Notes: generated by a model not told the origin, from the letters alone. Shown: positions 18,632-27,888, counted from the stretch's first letter. The stretch: 64,000 nucleotides of DNA from Sphingomonas sp. Leaf339 (GCF_001426195.1 NZ_LMRS01000001.1:746501-810500); one strand, 5' to 3'. Made by a program: numbers and translations.

Positions 18632-19081
18632 TCAGCCGGTCTCCCGCGTTCGGATCATACCCTGCGAAATGAAGCTCATCACCGCCACGTCATCCTGATT
18701 GAACACGGTCATGCGGCTGCGATAGAGGCCCATTTCCGGTCGGCTCTTCGACCGCCGCTTGTCGAGGATCTCTGTCTCGCAACGAAGCGTGTCGCCCGGA
18801 TAGACGGGGCGCAACCAGCGCAGTTCGTCGATGCCGGGTGATCCCAATCCCGCCTCGTCATGGCGTTTCAAATTCTCGACGATCATCGCCATCGTCATCG
18901 CGCAGGTATGCCAGCCACTGGCCGACAGACGCCCGAAATGCGTCACGGCCGCCGCCTCGTCCGACAGATGAAAGGGCTGCGGATCGTATTGCTGGGCAAA
19001 GGCCATTACCTCCTCGCGCGTCACCGCATATTCACCGAAGCTGGCCCGATGGCCAACGGTCACATCCTCGAAATACCGCAT
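18632..19081 (-). CDS. MaoC family dehydratase
   Basis: 149 residues from ATG 19081, chosen because AGGAG lies 7-8 nt upstream; an in-frame TTG at 19087 is too close to it. Hot-dog fold R-specific enoyl-CoA hydratase-like protein. The hydratase 2 motif is visible: QQYDPQPFHLSDEAA (D and H catalytic pair) followed by GRLSASGWHTCAM. The later strand region IDELRWLRPVYPGDTL is typical. Substrate unknown; could be fatty-acid or PHA related. Possibly co-transcribed with the HAD gene upstream. Confidence 0.9.
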   Translation of the reverse strand: MRYFEDVTVGHRASFGEYAVTREEVMAFAQQYDPQPFHLSDEAAAVTHFGRLSASGWHTCAMTMAMIVENLKRHDEAGLGSPGIDELRWLRPVYPGDTLRCETEILDKRRSKSRPEMGLYRSRMTVFNQDDVAVMSFISQGMIRTRETG

Positions 19082-19132
19082 CGACAATCTCCTGCCGCGA
19101 ATGTGTCGCTTATTACGGCGAATCGCCAGCGA

Positions 19133-19840
19133 TCATGCGTCGAGTCGGGCGATCCTATCGATCCATTCCGGCAGTTCGGCGAGCGACCGCAACTGCGCGA
19201 ACCGATGATGGTTGACGGGGGCAGGGGCGTGTTCGTGGTCCCACGCCAGTGGCTGCGGTACATAGGCGCCCCAACCCCCCGCCTCGATCGCCGGCAACAC
19301 GTCCGATCGCATCGAATCGCCCGCCATCACCGCCCGCGCGGGCTGAACGGCGTAACGGTCAAAGATACGCGTGAAGGTCGCCGGCGTCTTGTCGCTGACG
19401 ATCTCGATTCCCGCAAAACGATCGCCCAGGCCCGAAGCAGCCAGCTTCGCCTCTTGGTGCAGCAGGTCGCCCTTGGTCACCAGCACCAGCCGCCCCTGTG
19501 TCGCCAGCGCATCCAGCGTCGCTTCGATCCCGTCCAGTAACTCGACCGGATGCGCCAACAAAGCGCGACCCGCCGCCAGTATCTCACCCACCACGCTGGC
19601 CGGCAACGCATCGCCGCCCAGTTCCAACGCGGTTTCGATCATCGACAGGGTAAAGCCTTTGGCACCATAGCCATACAGCGGCAGGTTCCGCGCCTCACAT
19701 TCAGTCAGCGTATCGCGCGCGACGCCCGCATCGGTGAACGGCGCCAGCATCGCCAGCAAGGCGTCTTCGGCGGCCACGAAATGCCGCATATTGTGCCACA
19801 GCGTATCATCGGCATCGAGACAGATCAGATCGATCGGCAT
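19133..19840 (-). CDS. HAD family hydrolase
   Basis: 235 residues. Haloacid-dehalogenase superfamily phosphatase. Motif I is CLDADDTLW (nucleophile Asp in DADDT), motif II VLVTKGD, motif III lysine in SDKTPATF and motif IV region VMAGDSMRSDVLPAIEAGGWGAYVP. The cap is a helical C1 type. The specific phosphoester is unknown. It lies 13 bp downstream of the small membrane protein gene on the same strand and 51 bp before the MaoC gene. Confidence 0.9.
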   Translation of the reverse strand: MPIDLICLDADDTLWHNMRHFVAAEDALLAMLAPFTDAGVARDTLTECEARNLPLYGYGAKGFTLSMIETALELGGDALPASVVGEILAAGRALLAHPVELLDGIEATLDALATQGRLVLVTKGDLLHQEAKLAASGLGDRFAGIEIVSDKTPATFTRIFDRYAVQPARAVMAGDSMRSDVLPAIEAGGWGAYVPQPLAWDHEHAPAPVNHHRFAQLRSLAELPEWIDRIARLDA

Positions 19841-19853
19841 AGTAGAGTTGCCT

Positions 19854-20216
19854 TTATACGCGGCAATGCCGCCCCGCCAGCGCCGGCCACGCGATCAAGA
19901 GGAAGATCAGGAACGCCGCCTGGATCGGCACCGCGATGTCGAACCCGTCATAGCCTAACACCCGCCATGCATAGCTGTTGGCCACTACATCCAGCATCAT
20001 GACGGCAATCCCGACCGACAAGCCCACCCGCCGCCGTGTCAGCAACAGCACAACGACGACCGCATCCAGCAACACCAGCGCGTTCGAGAACAGCGTCAGG
20101 CCCACCGGCCCATATCGATATGGCCACCAGCCGAAGCGCAGGAAATCCCACGCGTGCGTCGCGGTGCCGAACGCGAAGCCGGTGACCGCGACACCCGTCA
20201 GGACGCGGTCACGCAC
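19854..20216 (-). CDS. Small four-helix membrane protein
   Basis: 120 residues, GTG start at 20216, 4 bp after the ychF stop, so translation is probably coupled. About four hydrophobic helices: LTGVAVTGFAFGTATHAW, LFSNALVLLDAVVVVLLL, VGIAVMMLDVVANSYAW, and IQAAFLIFLLIAWPAL. A short His/Arg tail (RHCRV) ends it. No family recognised. The context (ychF, HAD hydrolase) does not point to a role. Confidence 0.68.
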   Translation of the reverse strand: MRDRVLTGVAVTGFAFGTATHAWDFLRFGWWPYRYGPVGLTLFSNALVLLDAVVVVLLLTRRRVGLSVGIAVMMLDVVANSYAWRVLGYDGFDIAVPIQAAFLIFLLIAWPALAGRHCRV

Positions 20217-20220
20217 CCCG

Positions 20221-21321
20221 TCAGACGTTGAATCGGAACAGCATTACGTCGCCATCATGGACGACATATTCCTTGCCTTCCTGACGCAGCTTGCCCGCAT
20301 CGCGCGCACCGCTTTCGCCGCCCAGCGCGATGTAATCATCGAACGCGATCGTTTCCGCCCGGATGAACCCGCGTTCGAAATCGGTGTGGATCTCACCGGC
20401 GGCCTGCGGGGCCTTCGCACCGACATGCACCGTCCACGCCCGTGCTTCCTTCGGCCCGACGGTGAAGAAGGTCAGCAGGTGCAACAGCTTGTATCCCGCC
20501 TGGATCACCCGTGCGAGCCCGGTTTCCGACAGGCCCAACTCCGCCAGGAATTCGCCGCGATCCTCGCTCGGCATCGTGGCGATTTCCGCCTCGATCGCCG
20601 CGGATACGACAACGGCTTCGGCACCCTCCGCCTTGGCCTTTTCAAACACGCGCGCGCTGAAGGCATTGCCGTCGGCGGCGTTCGCCTCGTCGACGTTGCA
20701 GACGTACAGGACCGGCTTGGCGGTCAGCAACTGCGCCTGCGCGAAGACGCGCGCCTCCTCCTCGTCCTTCGGCTTGGTCAGCCGCGCCGGCTTGCCCTCG
20801 CGCAACAGATCCAGTGCCTGACCCAGTACCGACGCACCGATCTTCGATTCCTTGTCGCCCTGCTGACCCTTTTTCGCCAGATTGGGGACGCGCTTTTCGA
20901 GGCTTTCGAGGTCCGACAGCATCAGCTCGGTTTCGACCGTCTCGGCATCGGCGATCGGATCGACCTTGCCTTCGACATGGGTGACGTCGCCGTCCTCGAA
21001 ACAGCGCAGGACATGAACGATCGCATCCACCTCGCGGATGTTGCCGAGGAACTGGTTGCCCAGCCCCTCGCCCTTCGACGCGCCGCGGACCAGCCCGGCG
21101 ATGTCGACGAATGCCAGCTGCGTTTCGATGATCTTCGCAGAGCCGGCGATCGCCGCCAGCTTGTCCAGTCGCGCATCGGGCACGGCCACGTTGCCGACGT
21201 TCGGCTCGATCGTGCAAAACGGGTAATTGGCCGCCTGGGCCGCCGCCGTCTCGGTCAGCGCATTGAAAAGGGTGGACTTGCCCACATTGGGCAGGCCCAC
21301 GATGCCGCAGCGGAAACCCAT
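20221..21321 (-). CDS. ychF: Redox-regulated ATPase YchF
   Basis: 366 residues. OBG-family P-loop NTPase that prefers ATP, binds the ribosome and affects the oxidative stress response. P-loop [14 protein letters not shown] at the N-terminus, switch region [22 protein letters not shown], the altered specificity motif NVDE in place of NKxD, and a C-terminal TGS domain ending [20 protein letters not shown] 21321. Confidence 0.97.
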   Translation of the reverse strand: MGFRCGIVGLPNVGKSTLFNALTETAAAQAANYPFCTIEPNVGNVAVPDARLDKLAAIAGSAKIIETQLAFVDIAGLVRGASKGEGLGNQFLGNIREVDAIVHVLRCFEDGDVTHVEGKVDPIADAETVETELMLSDLESLEKRVPNLAKKGQQGDKESKIGASVLGQALDLLREGKPARLTKPKDEEEARVFAQAQLLTAKPVLYVCNVDEANAADGNAFSARVFEKAKAEGAEAVVVSAAIEAEIATMPSEDRGEFLAELGLSETGLARVIQAGYKLLHLLTFFTVGPKEARAWTVHVGAKAPQAAGEIHTDFERGFIRAETIAFDDYIALGGESGARDAGKLRQEGKEYVVHDGDVMLFRFNV

Positions 21322-21392
21322 GCGTCGTTCCTGATAGGTGAGGGGGAAAGCGTCGCTCTAGCGGCCCCGGCCCCTTACCTCAATGGGTCGGA

Positions 21393-21584
21393 TCAGCCGG
21401 CCAGTTGGTCCACGGCGGCATAGCCGAACAGGCTCACCGACAACGCGACCGATACACCGCACAGGATCAGGCCGACAAATTCCAGAATCTTGGGATTGGG
21501 TCGCTGTTCCTTGCGATTGCGCGCCGCGCCAGAGAGCACAAAGCTCATCAGCATCCCATAGGTGAAGACAACCGCTCCGAACAT
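21393..21584 (-). CDS. Small two-helix membrane protein
   Basis: 63 residues from ATG 21584, preceded by GGGAAGG at 5-nt spacing; an upstream in-frame start at 21656 has no such site. Two hydrophobic segments (GAVVFTYGMLMSFVLSGAA and FVGLILCGVSVALSVSLFG) flank a basic loop RNRKEQRPNPKI. No family recognised. Lies 71 bp upstream of ychF on the same strand and may share its transcript. Confidence 0.55.
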   Translation of the reverse strand: MFGAVVFTYGMLMSFVLSGAARNRKEQRPNPKILEFVGLILCGVSVALSVSLFGYAAVDQLAG

Positions 21585-21737
21585 AACGCCTTCCCGCTGT
21601 CGATCCGGCAGCCGACTGGCCACCATTCCCGATCCGGTCTTATCAATGGCCGACAAGCGCTGAAAAATGGTTAACGGCGAAATGCGCTATTCCTGCGATA
21701 AAGGGGAATGGCGGGCGGGAACAAAGCGCTATCGCCA

Positions 21738-22340
21738 TCAACGATAATTGAAACTGATGCTGATCCGTTCACCCTTGGCGGCATTGGTGACAACTTCGTG
21801 GCGCAACCAGCTTTCCCACAGCAAAACGGTGCCGGGCAGGGGGCGGATCGTCTCGAACGTCCGCATGCCCTCCACCGCATCGGCGCGGCGGGTGGGGGCG
21901 GCCATCAGCATCGGCAGGCGCGGGTCTTCCAGCGTCAGGCCGCCGGCGCCCTCCGGCATCACGACATACAGCGTACCGGATACGACGCTGTGCGGATGCA
22001 GATGCGCGCTATGATGCCCGCCGGTCTTCAGCAGATTGACCCACAAACTGTCGAGCTTCAGCCGCTTGCCGCCCAGATCGAACGCACAGGCCTCCGCAAA
22101 GCGCGCGACATGCTTGTCCAGTAACCGCTTCAGATCGGCAAAGATCGGATCGCGCCGCGGCAAGTCGTCCAGCGACGCGTACGAGGTATAACCGCGATAG
22201 CCATGATCGCGCGACCAGCGACGACCGGCAGTATCGTCCACCGCCAATGTCCGCACCGAATGCTCCAGTTCGGTCAACAGGGCCTCGTCACCCAGCTGTT
22301 CATCATAGAGAAGCGTGGGAAAGAACTGCCGTACCGCCAT
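21738..22340 (-). CDS. Putative 2OG-Fe(II) oxygenase (TIGR02466-type)
   Basis: 200 residues. The beta-helix core has HHSAHLHPHSVVSGTLYVV (metal-binding histidines around 115-121), GGLTLEDPRLPM, PLPGTVLLWESWLRHEVV (distal His) and RISISFNYR, where Arg would bind 2-oxoglutarate. This matches my memory of TIGR02466 proteins, with HxH rather than the classic HxD. Substrate unknown. It lies 62 bp downstream of an unknown gene preceded by a Fur-type palindrome, so it may be iron-regulated. Confidence 0.82.
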   Translation of the reverse strand: MAVRQFFPTLLYDEQLGDEALLTELEHSVRTLAVDDTAGRRWSRDHGYRGYTSYASLDDLPRRDPIFADLKRLLDKHVARFAEACAFDLGGKRLKLDSLWVNLLKTGGHHSAHLHPHSVVSGTLYVVMPEGAGGLTLEDPRLPMLMAAPTRRADAVEGMRTFETIRPLPGTVLLWESWLRHEVVTNAAKGERISISFNYR

Positions 22341-22402
22341 GACGGATGCGGGTGCGCCGTGGGGGAGGGCCTGTCAACCACGCGCCCGTCGCGGCGGCGG
22401 GA

Positions 22403-22816
22403 TCAACCCGCCGCGTGATCCGCTGCGACCACCCGTGTCATTCCGGCGATTACCGCGCGCGCGGCCGTACCATCGACCAGCGTGGCGGCGGCGGCCTGCG
22501 CCGCGGCGATGCGGTCCGCGCGCACCAGTCGCCAGATGCCGAGCACGACGGCCTCGGTTTCCTCCACGTCGGAGTGGCAGGGGCGCTGGAACACCAGCGT
22601 CTCCGCCGATCCGTCATCCATGGCGCGCATCACCTGATCGAATGCCGCACACGCGGTCGCGCCGCCATGTCCGGCAAAACCGCTGGCGGTGGCCGTGGCG
22701 GGTACGCCCGCCAACGTCAGTGCATGAACCCAGGTCCGTGTCGCATCGAGGAGATAGCGTTCGAATACAGGCAATTCGGAAACCGGCCGATCGATGAGGT
22801 CGTACAAGTAACGCAC
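22403..22816 (-). CDS. Conserved-looking protein of unknown function, predicted Fur-controlled
   Basis: 137 residues, GTG start at 22816 with GAGTGGA just upstream. Mostly helical, no signal peptide or membrane helix. It has two Cys residues (ACAAF, RPCHSDVEE) and a C-terminal Ala-rich region. I do not recognise it. A palindrome TGAGAGGCATTCTCA (22829-22843, read on this strand) lies 12 bp upstream of the start, where a bound repressor would block transcription. It probably forms an operon with the oxygenase-like gene downstream. Confidence 0.62.
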   Translation of the reverse strand: MRYLYDLIDRPVSELPVFERYLLDATRTWVHALTLAGVPATATASGFAGHGGATACAAFDQVMRAMDDGSAETLVFQRPCHSDVEETEAVVLGIWRLVRADRIAAAQAAAATLVDGTAARAVIAGMTRVVAADHAAG

Positions 22817-22828
22817 TCCACTCGCTAA

Positions 22829-22843
22829 TGAGAATGCCTCTCA
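22829..22843. promoter_or_regulatory. Putative Fur box
   Basis: Palindrome TGAGAATGCCTCTCA, which resembles the Fur/iron-box core (TGAGAATnATTCTCA-like). It sits 12 bp upstream of the GTG start of the minus-strand unknown gene and 113 bp upstream of the plus-strand DUF2254 gene, so it could control one or both. Confidence 0.5.
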
Positions 22844-22956
22844 CTAATAGCTGGGAGCGTCTTGGTCAATGCGTATCATGCGATCGACGGCACGTTCGGC
22901 CGCGTCGTGCATTGGTAATCCGTCGCCAGCTATGGGCGATTGGGGAGGGGCAGACA

Positions 22957-24201
22957 TTGAGCAGATGGTCATGGATCGTCAGGCGGATCATCCGTCAGGT
23001 CTGGTTCCGCGCTGCCCTCATCAGCCTGTTGAGCGTCGCACTAGCGATACTGGCAGCCGTGGTGACGCCGCATCTGCCCTATGATTTCGGCGGCGATCTG
23101 GGGCAGGACGCGGTCGGCACGATCCTTCAGATCATGGCGTCGAGCATGTTGGCGGTGACGACATTCTCCCTCACCGCCATGGTCAGCGCCTATTCGTCCG
23201 CAACGCAACTGGCGACGCCCCGCGCCACGCAGTTGCTCATCAGCGATCCGACCTCGCAGAACGCGTTGTCTACCTTCCTGGGTGCCTTTGTCTTTTCGAT
23301 CGTCGGCATCATCGGGTTGCAGACGAGTGTCTACGGCACCGAAGGCCGGATCATCCTGTTCGGAGCGACGATCCTAGTCATTATCTGGGTCGTCGTGACG
23401 TTGCTGCGCTGGATCGCGCATATCACCGCGTTCGGGCGCATGTCCGACGTGATCGACCGGGTTGAGGATGCCGCCGGGCAGGCGATGAAGGCGTTCGCTG
23501 ACGATCCCTATCTCGGTGGCCGGCCAGTCGTGCCGATTCCGGGTGACGCCACGCCGATCCGCGGCGAAAGGACGGGATATGTAACCCATATCGATATCGC
23601 CGAGTTGGGCGCGATCGCCGCCCGATCCGGCCTCGTCATCCACGTCAGCGCCTTGCCGGGAACGATGCTGCATCCACAGCGCGACCTGATGCAGGTCGAG
23701 GGGGCGATCGACGATGAGACGCGCGGTGCGATGATCGCTGCGTTTACGATCGAGCGGCACCGCACATTCGATCAGGACCCCCGGCTTGGCCTGATCGCGC
23801 TGTCCGAAATTGCCAGCCGGGCGCTGTCACCCGCGGTCAACGATCCAGGAACCGCGATCGAAGTGTTGAACGCCCTCCTTCGCGTCCTGCTTTGCCTGCC
23901 ACCCGACGAGCCGGGGCCAGCAGAGCGGGCCGAGCGGCCGCGCGTTCACCTGCCGCGACTGACGATTGACGACATGCTGGCCGACGCCTTCCGTCCCATC
24001 CTGCGGGATGGCGGCAGTCAGACAGAGGTCGCCATCCGTCTCACCAGCACGCTGGCCGCTCTGTCGACGGCCCTGCCGTCCGCACGGGGCGCCATCAGCG
24101 TGTTCGCCCGCAACTGTCACGATCGGGCGCGCCGGCTGATCGAGGATCCCGACGATCTGGCCGCGTTCGAGGAAGCGCATGCTCGGGTGTGGCCGGTATA
24201 A
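22957..24201 (+). CDS. DUF2254 membrane protein
   Basis: 414 residues from TTG 22957, chosen because GGGGAGGGG lies 6 nt upstream; the frame is open further upstream but with no ribosome-binding site. The N-terminal half has four hydrophobic segments (about 14-35, 60-80, 105-125, 135-155). The soluble C-terminal half carries the DUF2254 motif LGLIALSEIASRALSPAVNDPGTA. Function of the family is unknown to me. Divergent from the Fur-box gene. Confidence 0.87.
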   Translation: MSRWSWIVRRIIRQVWFRAALISLLSVALAILAAVVTPHLPYDFGGDLGQDAVGTILQIMASSMLAVTTFSLTAMVSAYSSATQLATPRATQLLISDPTSQNALSTFLGAFVFSIVGIIGLQTSVYGTEGRIILFGATILVIIWVVVTLLRWIAHITAFGRMSDVIDRVEDAAGQAMKAFADDPYLGGRPVVPIPGDATPIRGERTGYVTHIDIAELGAIAARSGLVIHVSALPGTMLHPQRDLMQVEGAIDDETRGAMIAAFTIERHRTFDQDPRLGLIALSEIASRALSPAVNDPGTAIEVLNALLRVLLCLPPDEPGPAERAERPRVHLPRLTIDDMLADAFRPILRDGGSQTEVAIRLTSTLAALSTALPSARGAISVFARNCHDRARRLIEDPDDLAAFEEAHARVWPV

Positions 24202-24226
24202 TCGCCGCCAGCGTCAGATGAGTCAG

Positions 24227-24976
24227 TCAGCCCACAATCTGGTCGGTGGCCACCTCGACATCGGGTAGGCTGAACACGACGGCCCCTTCCACCAGTTCCG
24301 GAACCCGCGCCACGATCCGACCGTCCGGCGCGACGATCGCGGTGCAGCTGTAACTCAGGCGATCGTCGCAAGCGCCGGTCACATCGGATGATACCACCCA
24401 ACAGCCGGTCTGACGGGCGCGGTCCACCAGATTGGCGAGACTCTTCGTCCGCCAGCGCCCTGCCGTTTCTGGCGGCAGCATATTATTCAGTGGGTAGAGG
24501 ATCAGGCGAGCCTGCTGTTCGGCCAGTCTTTCAGCAGCGTCGGCATGATTGGCATCGTTGCAGATGTTGATGCCGAACCGGACACCCGATCTGACGAAGG
24601 TAGGAAAATCTTCGCCCGCCGTGACGCCCGGTTCGTTGGGGTGGGCTTTGGCAAAATGCCCGATGATCCGGCCGCGTTCGATGACCAGCGCACGATTGAA
24701 TATCCGTCCGTCCACCGAAACGAAGGCGCCCACGACCAACGTCGTGGAATAAGCCGCCACGCGTCTGCACAAAGCGGTCAGGGCGAAGTCGGATGCATGC
24801 CCCGCCCGCAAGCGGATCGTGGTGAGGTCATAAGAATGCCCCAGCAGAAACGCTTCGGGAAAGACGATCAAATCGATAGCTTCCGTCGCGGCCCATTGCA
24901 GGCGCTGCACGATCGCGTCGCCCGCGGCCACGGCATCATCGGCAATGGCCCGACATTGAATGGCAGCAATCCGCAT
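24227..24976 (-). CDS. Carbon-nitrogen hydrolase (nitrilase superfamily)
   Basis: 249 residues with a complete E-K-C triad: Glu in VFPEAFLLG (about 41), Lys in GHFAKAHPNEPG (about 112) and Cys in FGINICNDANH (about 138). It cleaves a non-peptide C-N bond; members include omega-amidases, carbamoylases and NAD synthetase amidase domains. Here no extra domain narrows it. The family asparagine/aspartate usually following Cys is ND. Converges with the DUF2254 gene. Confidence 0.88.
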   Translation of the reverse strand: MRIAAIQCRAIADDAVAAGDAIVQRLQWAATEAIDLIVFPEAFLLGHSYDLTTIRLRAGHASDFALTALCRRVAAYSTTLVVGAFVSVDGRIFNRALVIERGRIIGHFAKAHPNEPGVTAGEDFPTFVRSGVRFGINICNDANHADAAERLAEQQARLILYPLNNMLPPETAGRWRTKSLANLVDRARQTGCWVVSSDVTGACDDRLSYSCTAIVAPDGRIVARVPELVEGAVVFSLPDVEVATDQIVG

Positions 24977-25031
24977 GGCAGCAGTATGTCCCCGATCGCT
25001 CCCGGTTCAGCCCCATGCTTCATCGCACACG

Positions 25032-25068
25032 AAAAAGCCGGCCGCGATTTCGTCGCGACCGGCTTTTT
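25032..25068. terminator. Bidirectional terminator
   Basis: Stem aaaaagccgg-ccgcga / tcgcga-ccggcttttt around ttcg, with T-tracts on either strand. It lies 24 bp past the stop of the four-Cys microprotein gene and upstream of the nitrilase gene, separating the two minus-strand units. Confidence 0.85.
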
Positions 25069-25092
25069 CGTATTTGATGAAGACTGGGGGTG

Positions 25093-25281
25093 TTAGGCCG
25101 CAGCAGCCTCGAAGTGGCCGCACCAGTCATTTGCTTCGACCTTCGGCCATACGCCGGCGGTGTCGCCGCTCGGCTGGCTGATCGGCGGGTTGTAACGGCA
25201 CAGGCCCAGATCGGCGGATGCCTCGCTATCGAAAAAGCGGCACTTGGCGCATGCAGCGGCGCCGGCGGTGGTGAGAGCCAT
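25093..25281 (-). CDS. Four-cysteine microprotein, predicted iron-responsive
   Basis: 62 residues from ATG 25281 (CGGAGATA upstream). Cysteines at 11, 14, 28 and 54 in the pattern CAKCRFF, LCRYNPP, NDWCGHF, a layout seen in small iron-sulfur (HiPIP-like) or zinc-binding proteins. No signal peptide. The 157 bp upstream is AT-rich and holds three copies of a Fur-like 15-mer, and a strong terminator follows, so it is a monocistronic regulated gene. The exact function is unknown. Confidence 0.75.
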   Translation of the reverse strand: MALTTAGAAACAKCRFFDSEASADLGLCRYNPPISQPSGDTAGVWPKVEANDWCGHFEAAAA

Positions 25282-25361
25282 GGAATATCTCCGTTGCAAG
25301 TTGTTGTCTGTTGAACGTCAAGTAACCCCGCAAAGTTCCTGAAACAACAACAATCAACTAT

Positions 25362-25430
25362 TGCGATAAACTCTCACTCAAGCTGCGAATAAGTCTCATT
25401 CAAGTATTCAACTATTGCGATCAACTATCA
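25362..25430. promoter_or_regulatory. Three Fur-like repeats upstream of the four-Cys microprotein
   Basis: Three related 15-mers in an AT-rich stretch: TGCGATAAACTCTCA (25362-25376), TGCGAATAAGTCTCA (25384-25398) and TGCGATCAACTATCA (25416-25430). Read on the minus strand the first two are TGAGAGTTTATCGCA and TGAGACTTATTCGCA, close to Fur sites. They lie 80-150 bp upstream of the microprotein start. Confidence 0.5.
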
Positions 25431-25438
25431 TTTACAGT

Positions 25439-26005
25439 TCAGGACAGTCGCATGGCGACGTCATTCATGAACCGCACCGGATCACCGGCGGTCAGCCACG
25501 CGGCCTCGCCCGCCACCGCGCCCAGCATATCGGCCAGCGGGTCCATTTCAGCCTTGGCGAAATTGCCGAGTACATAACCACTTACCCGGTCCTTGTGCCC
25601 CGGATGGCCGATGCCCAGACGTACCCGGCGATACTCCTGGCCCAGATGCTGGTCGGTCGATCGCAGGCCGTTATGCCCCGCCGCGCCGCCGCCGGTCTTC
25701 ACCTTCACCTTGAACGGCACCAGATCGAGTTCGTCGTGGAACACCGTCAGCGCGTCCACATCCAGCTTGTAGAAGCGCAGCGCTTCCCCGATCGACCGGC
25801 CGCTGTCGTTCATGAAGGTCGCCGGTTTCAGCAACAGCACTTTCTCCGACCCGATTCGGCCTTCCTGCGTCCAGCCCTGGAACTGCTTCCTGACCGGGCC
25901 GAAGCCATGCACCGCCGCGATGGCATCGACCGCCATGAAGCCGACATTGTGCCGGTGCAGCGCATATTGCGCGCCCGGATTGCCGAGTCCTGCCCACACC
26001 TGCAC
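25439..26005 (-). CDS. pth: Peptidyl-tRNA hydrolase
   Basis: 188 residues, GTG start 26005 with GAGAGAT upstream. Pth releases tRNA from stalled peptidyl-tRNA. Family hallmarks: VWAGLGNPGAQYALHRHNVGFMA (Asn and His of the active site), KPATFMNDSG, VFHDELDL (catalytic Asp) and GGGAAGHNGLRS. Follows rplY on the same strand after a terminator-like hairpin, the usual rplY-pth arrangement. Confidence 0.96.
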   Translation of the reverse strand: MQVWAGLGNPGAQYALHRHNVGFMAVDAIAAVHGFGPVRKQFQGWTQEGRIGSEKVLLLKPATFMNDSGRSIGEALRFYKLDVDALTVFHDELDLVPFKVKVKTGGGAAGHNGLRSTDQHLGQEYRRVRLGIGHPGHKDRVSGYVLGNFAKAEMDPLADMLGAVAGEAAWLTAGDPVRFMNDVAMRLS

Positions 26006-26021
26006 GTCATCTCTCCCAACG

Positions 26022-26059
26022 AAAAAGGGGCAGGGGAGCGTCGCCGCTTCCCTGCCCCC
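26022..26059 (-). terminator. Terminator between rplY and pth
   Basis: On the minus strand, ggggcaggga-agcgg...-tcccctgcccc-tttttc: a stem of about 10 bp followed by five T's, 37 bp after the rplY stop. It implies partial read-through or a separate promoter for pth. Confidence 0.7.
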
Positions 26060-26095
26060 GATCGGTACGCCACCCGGTGGGCGACGCAGTCGGCA

Positions 26096-26791
26096 TCAGT
26101 CCTTCTTCTGGACCGACACCTTGTCGTCGTCGTTATCGTCGTCGTTCGGCTCCTCGGCGGCCGCTTCGGCCTCAGCCTCGGCTGCCTGTGCTTCGGCGAC
26201 TTCGGCCTCAAGCTGCTCGTCCTCGACGGTCGGCACGGTCGGCGGCACGATCGTGGCGATCGCGAAATCGCGGTCGTCGATCGCGGCCGTCGCGCCCTTG
26301 GGCAGCTTCACGTCCGAGATGTGGATCGAGTCGCCGATTTCGAGACCCTTCAGCGAGATCGAAATCTCGGCCGGGATATCCGACGCATCGACCACCAGTT
26401 CGATCTCGTGACGCGTGATGTTCAGCACACCATTGCCGCGCTTGATGCCGGGTGCCTCTTCCTCGTCGGTGAACACCACCGGCACGGCGACCGTCACGGT
26501 CGTGTGCTCGCCGATGCGCAGGAAGTCGACGTGGATCGGGCGATCGGTGACGGGGTGGAAGGCCACGTCCTTGGGCAGCGTGCGCTGACCATCGACCATC
26601 ACGATCGAATTCATGAAGTGGCCGGTCATCAGCGCCTTCATCAGGACCTTCTCTTCCAGATGAACGGAAGTCGGCTCCTTGTTCTGGCCATAGATCACGG
26701 CAGGCACGCGGCCGTCACGACGCAGCGCCCGGGAGGCTCCCTTGCCAACCCGGTCGCGCGTCTCGGCTGCGAGCGTAATGGTGTCGCTCAT
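26096..26791 (-). CDS. rplY: 50S ribosomal protein L25/general stress protein Ctc
   Basis: 231 residues. The long (TL5/CTC) form of L25, which binds 5S rRNA: an N-terminal L25 domain ([24 protein letters not shown]), then the C-terminal beta domain with [19 protein letters not shown], and an acidic Ala/Glu/Asp tail ending in [15 protein letters not shown]. Precedes pth. ATG 26791. Confidence 0.96.
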   Translation of the reverse strand: MSDTITLAAETRDRVGKGASRALRRDGRVPAVIYGQNKEPTSVHLEEKVLMKALMTGHFMNSIVMVDGQRTLPKDVAFHPVTDRPIHVDFLRIGEHTTVTVAVPVVFTDEEEAPGIKRGNGVLNITRHEIELVVDASDIPAEISISLKGLEIGDSIHISDVKLPKGATAAIDDRDFAIATIVPPTVPTVEDEQLEAEVAEAQAAEAEAEAAAEEPNDDDNDDDKVSVQKKD

Positions 26792-26924
26792 ATCATATCT
26801 CCGAAACTTGTGCTTTCCCGCGCCACGCCTCCAGGGATGACCATGGCCGGAAGCGGGCGCGCTTAGCGGAGACAGGTGAAAATCGCAAGTCTTCCAGTCT
26901 CCCCCCGTCCGACGGGGAAGAGAT

Positions 26925-27821
26925 TCAATAAGCCACCCGCGTCGCCTTCACCCCCAGTGCGTTCAACTGTGCCTGCACCGAATCGGCCCCCGCCAGATGC
27001 CCGGCACCCACCGCGATGAACACCGTGCCCGGCCGTGCCATGCGCTGCTTGATCCATGTCGCCCACCGCTTGTTGCGATCGACCAACAACACCTTGGCGA
27101 CCTCCGGCGAGTCCTTCAGGCTGTCGTTCATATCCTCGGCCAGTGCTTCCGGACGCCCGGCAGCCCAGTCGTCGACCATCTTCGACATCACCGTCTCGAC
27201 CGTTGGCAATTCATCGATCGTGCTGCCCAGAAACTCCAGCTGCGCCTTGTCCGACAGGCTGCTGAAGTACCCAAGCTGCTGCGCCGCCGTCTCCAGCCCC
27301 GTCACTGGTTTGCCCGCCGCCTTCGCCGCCGCCGTGATGACCTGTTCCGGCCCGTTCGACGTGTCGTATCCCAGCTTCGCCAGCGGCGTCACCGACAGCT
27401 GCGTCGCCGCCAGCCACGGCTTGAACTTGTCGAGTGCATTTGCTGGCAGGCCCGCATCGATCACCGCTTGCGTATACGCCGCCCGCCGCGCCACCGGCAG
27501 CCGCTCGACCAGCGGCGGCGTACCGGCCGGGGCCAGCCCCGTTGCCTTCACCAGTCCCTGCATCGTCGCCGGATCGGGCATCACCAGCTCCAGCTTCACC
27601 TCGTCCGATCGGTCGAACGCGGTCTTCACCGCTTCGTCGAACCAGGTCATGCCGGGTTTCAGCACATGGATCGTCCCGAACAGATAGATCGTCGTGTCGG
27701 CATCCTTCACCACCCACAGCGCCGGATCGGCATCGTTGGCGGGCTTCGCGGTCTGCGCACAGGCGGGCAGCGACAGGGTAAGGGCGAGGGCCGTGAACGC
27801 GGCGCGAAAGGATCGGGTCAT
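26925..27821 (-). CDS. TraB/GumN family protein
   Basis: 298 residues from ATG 27821; the longer frame would place the signal peptide internally. Signal peptide with [19 protein letters not shown] (possible lipobox LPAC at the end). The domain opens with [23 protein letters not shown] and contains two GTIH/GAGHL-type histidine motifs (GTIHVLK near the start, [14 protein letters not shown] near the end), as in Tiki-like metalloproteases of this family. Biological substrate unknown. Divergent from glyQ. Confidence 0.9.
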   Translation of the reverse strand: MTRSFRAAFTALALTLSLPACAQTAKPANDADPALWVVKDADTTIYLFGTIHVLKPGMTWFDEAVKTAFDRSDEVKLELVMPDPATMQGLVKATGLAPAGTPPLVERLPVARRAAYTQAVIDAGLPANALDKFKPWLAATQLSVTPLAKLGYDTSNGPEQVITAAAKAAGKPVTGLETAAQQLGYFSSLSDKAQLEFLGSTIDELPTVETVMSKMVDDWAAGRPEALAEDMNDSLKDSPEVAKVLLVDRNKRWATWIKQRMARPGTVFIAVGAGHLAGADSVQAQLNALGVKATRVAY

Positions 27822-27888
27822 GCCCGCGCGATGTAGGCAGGGGCTGCCCTTCTTGCCAGAGCCCGCCCCATCGGCCAGAGACGCGCCC

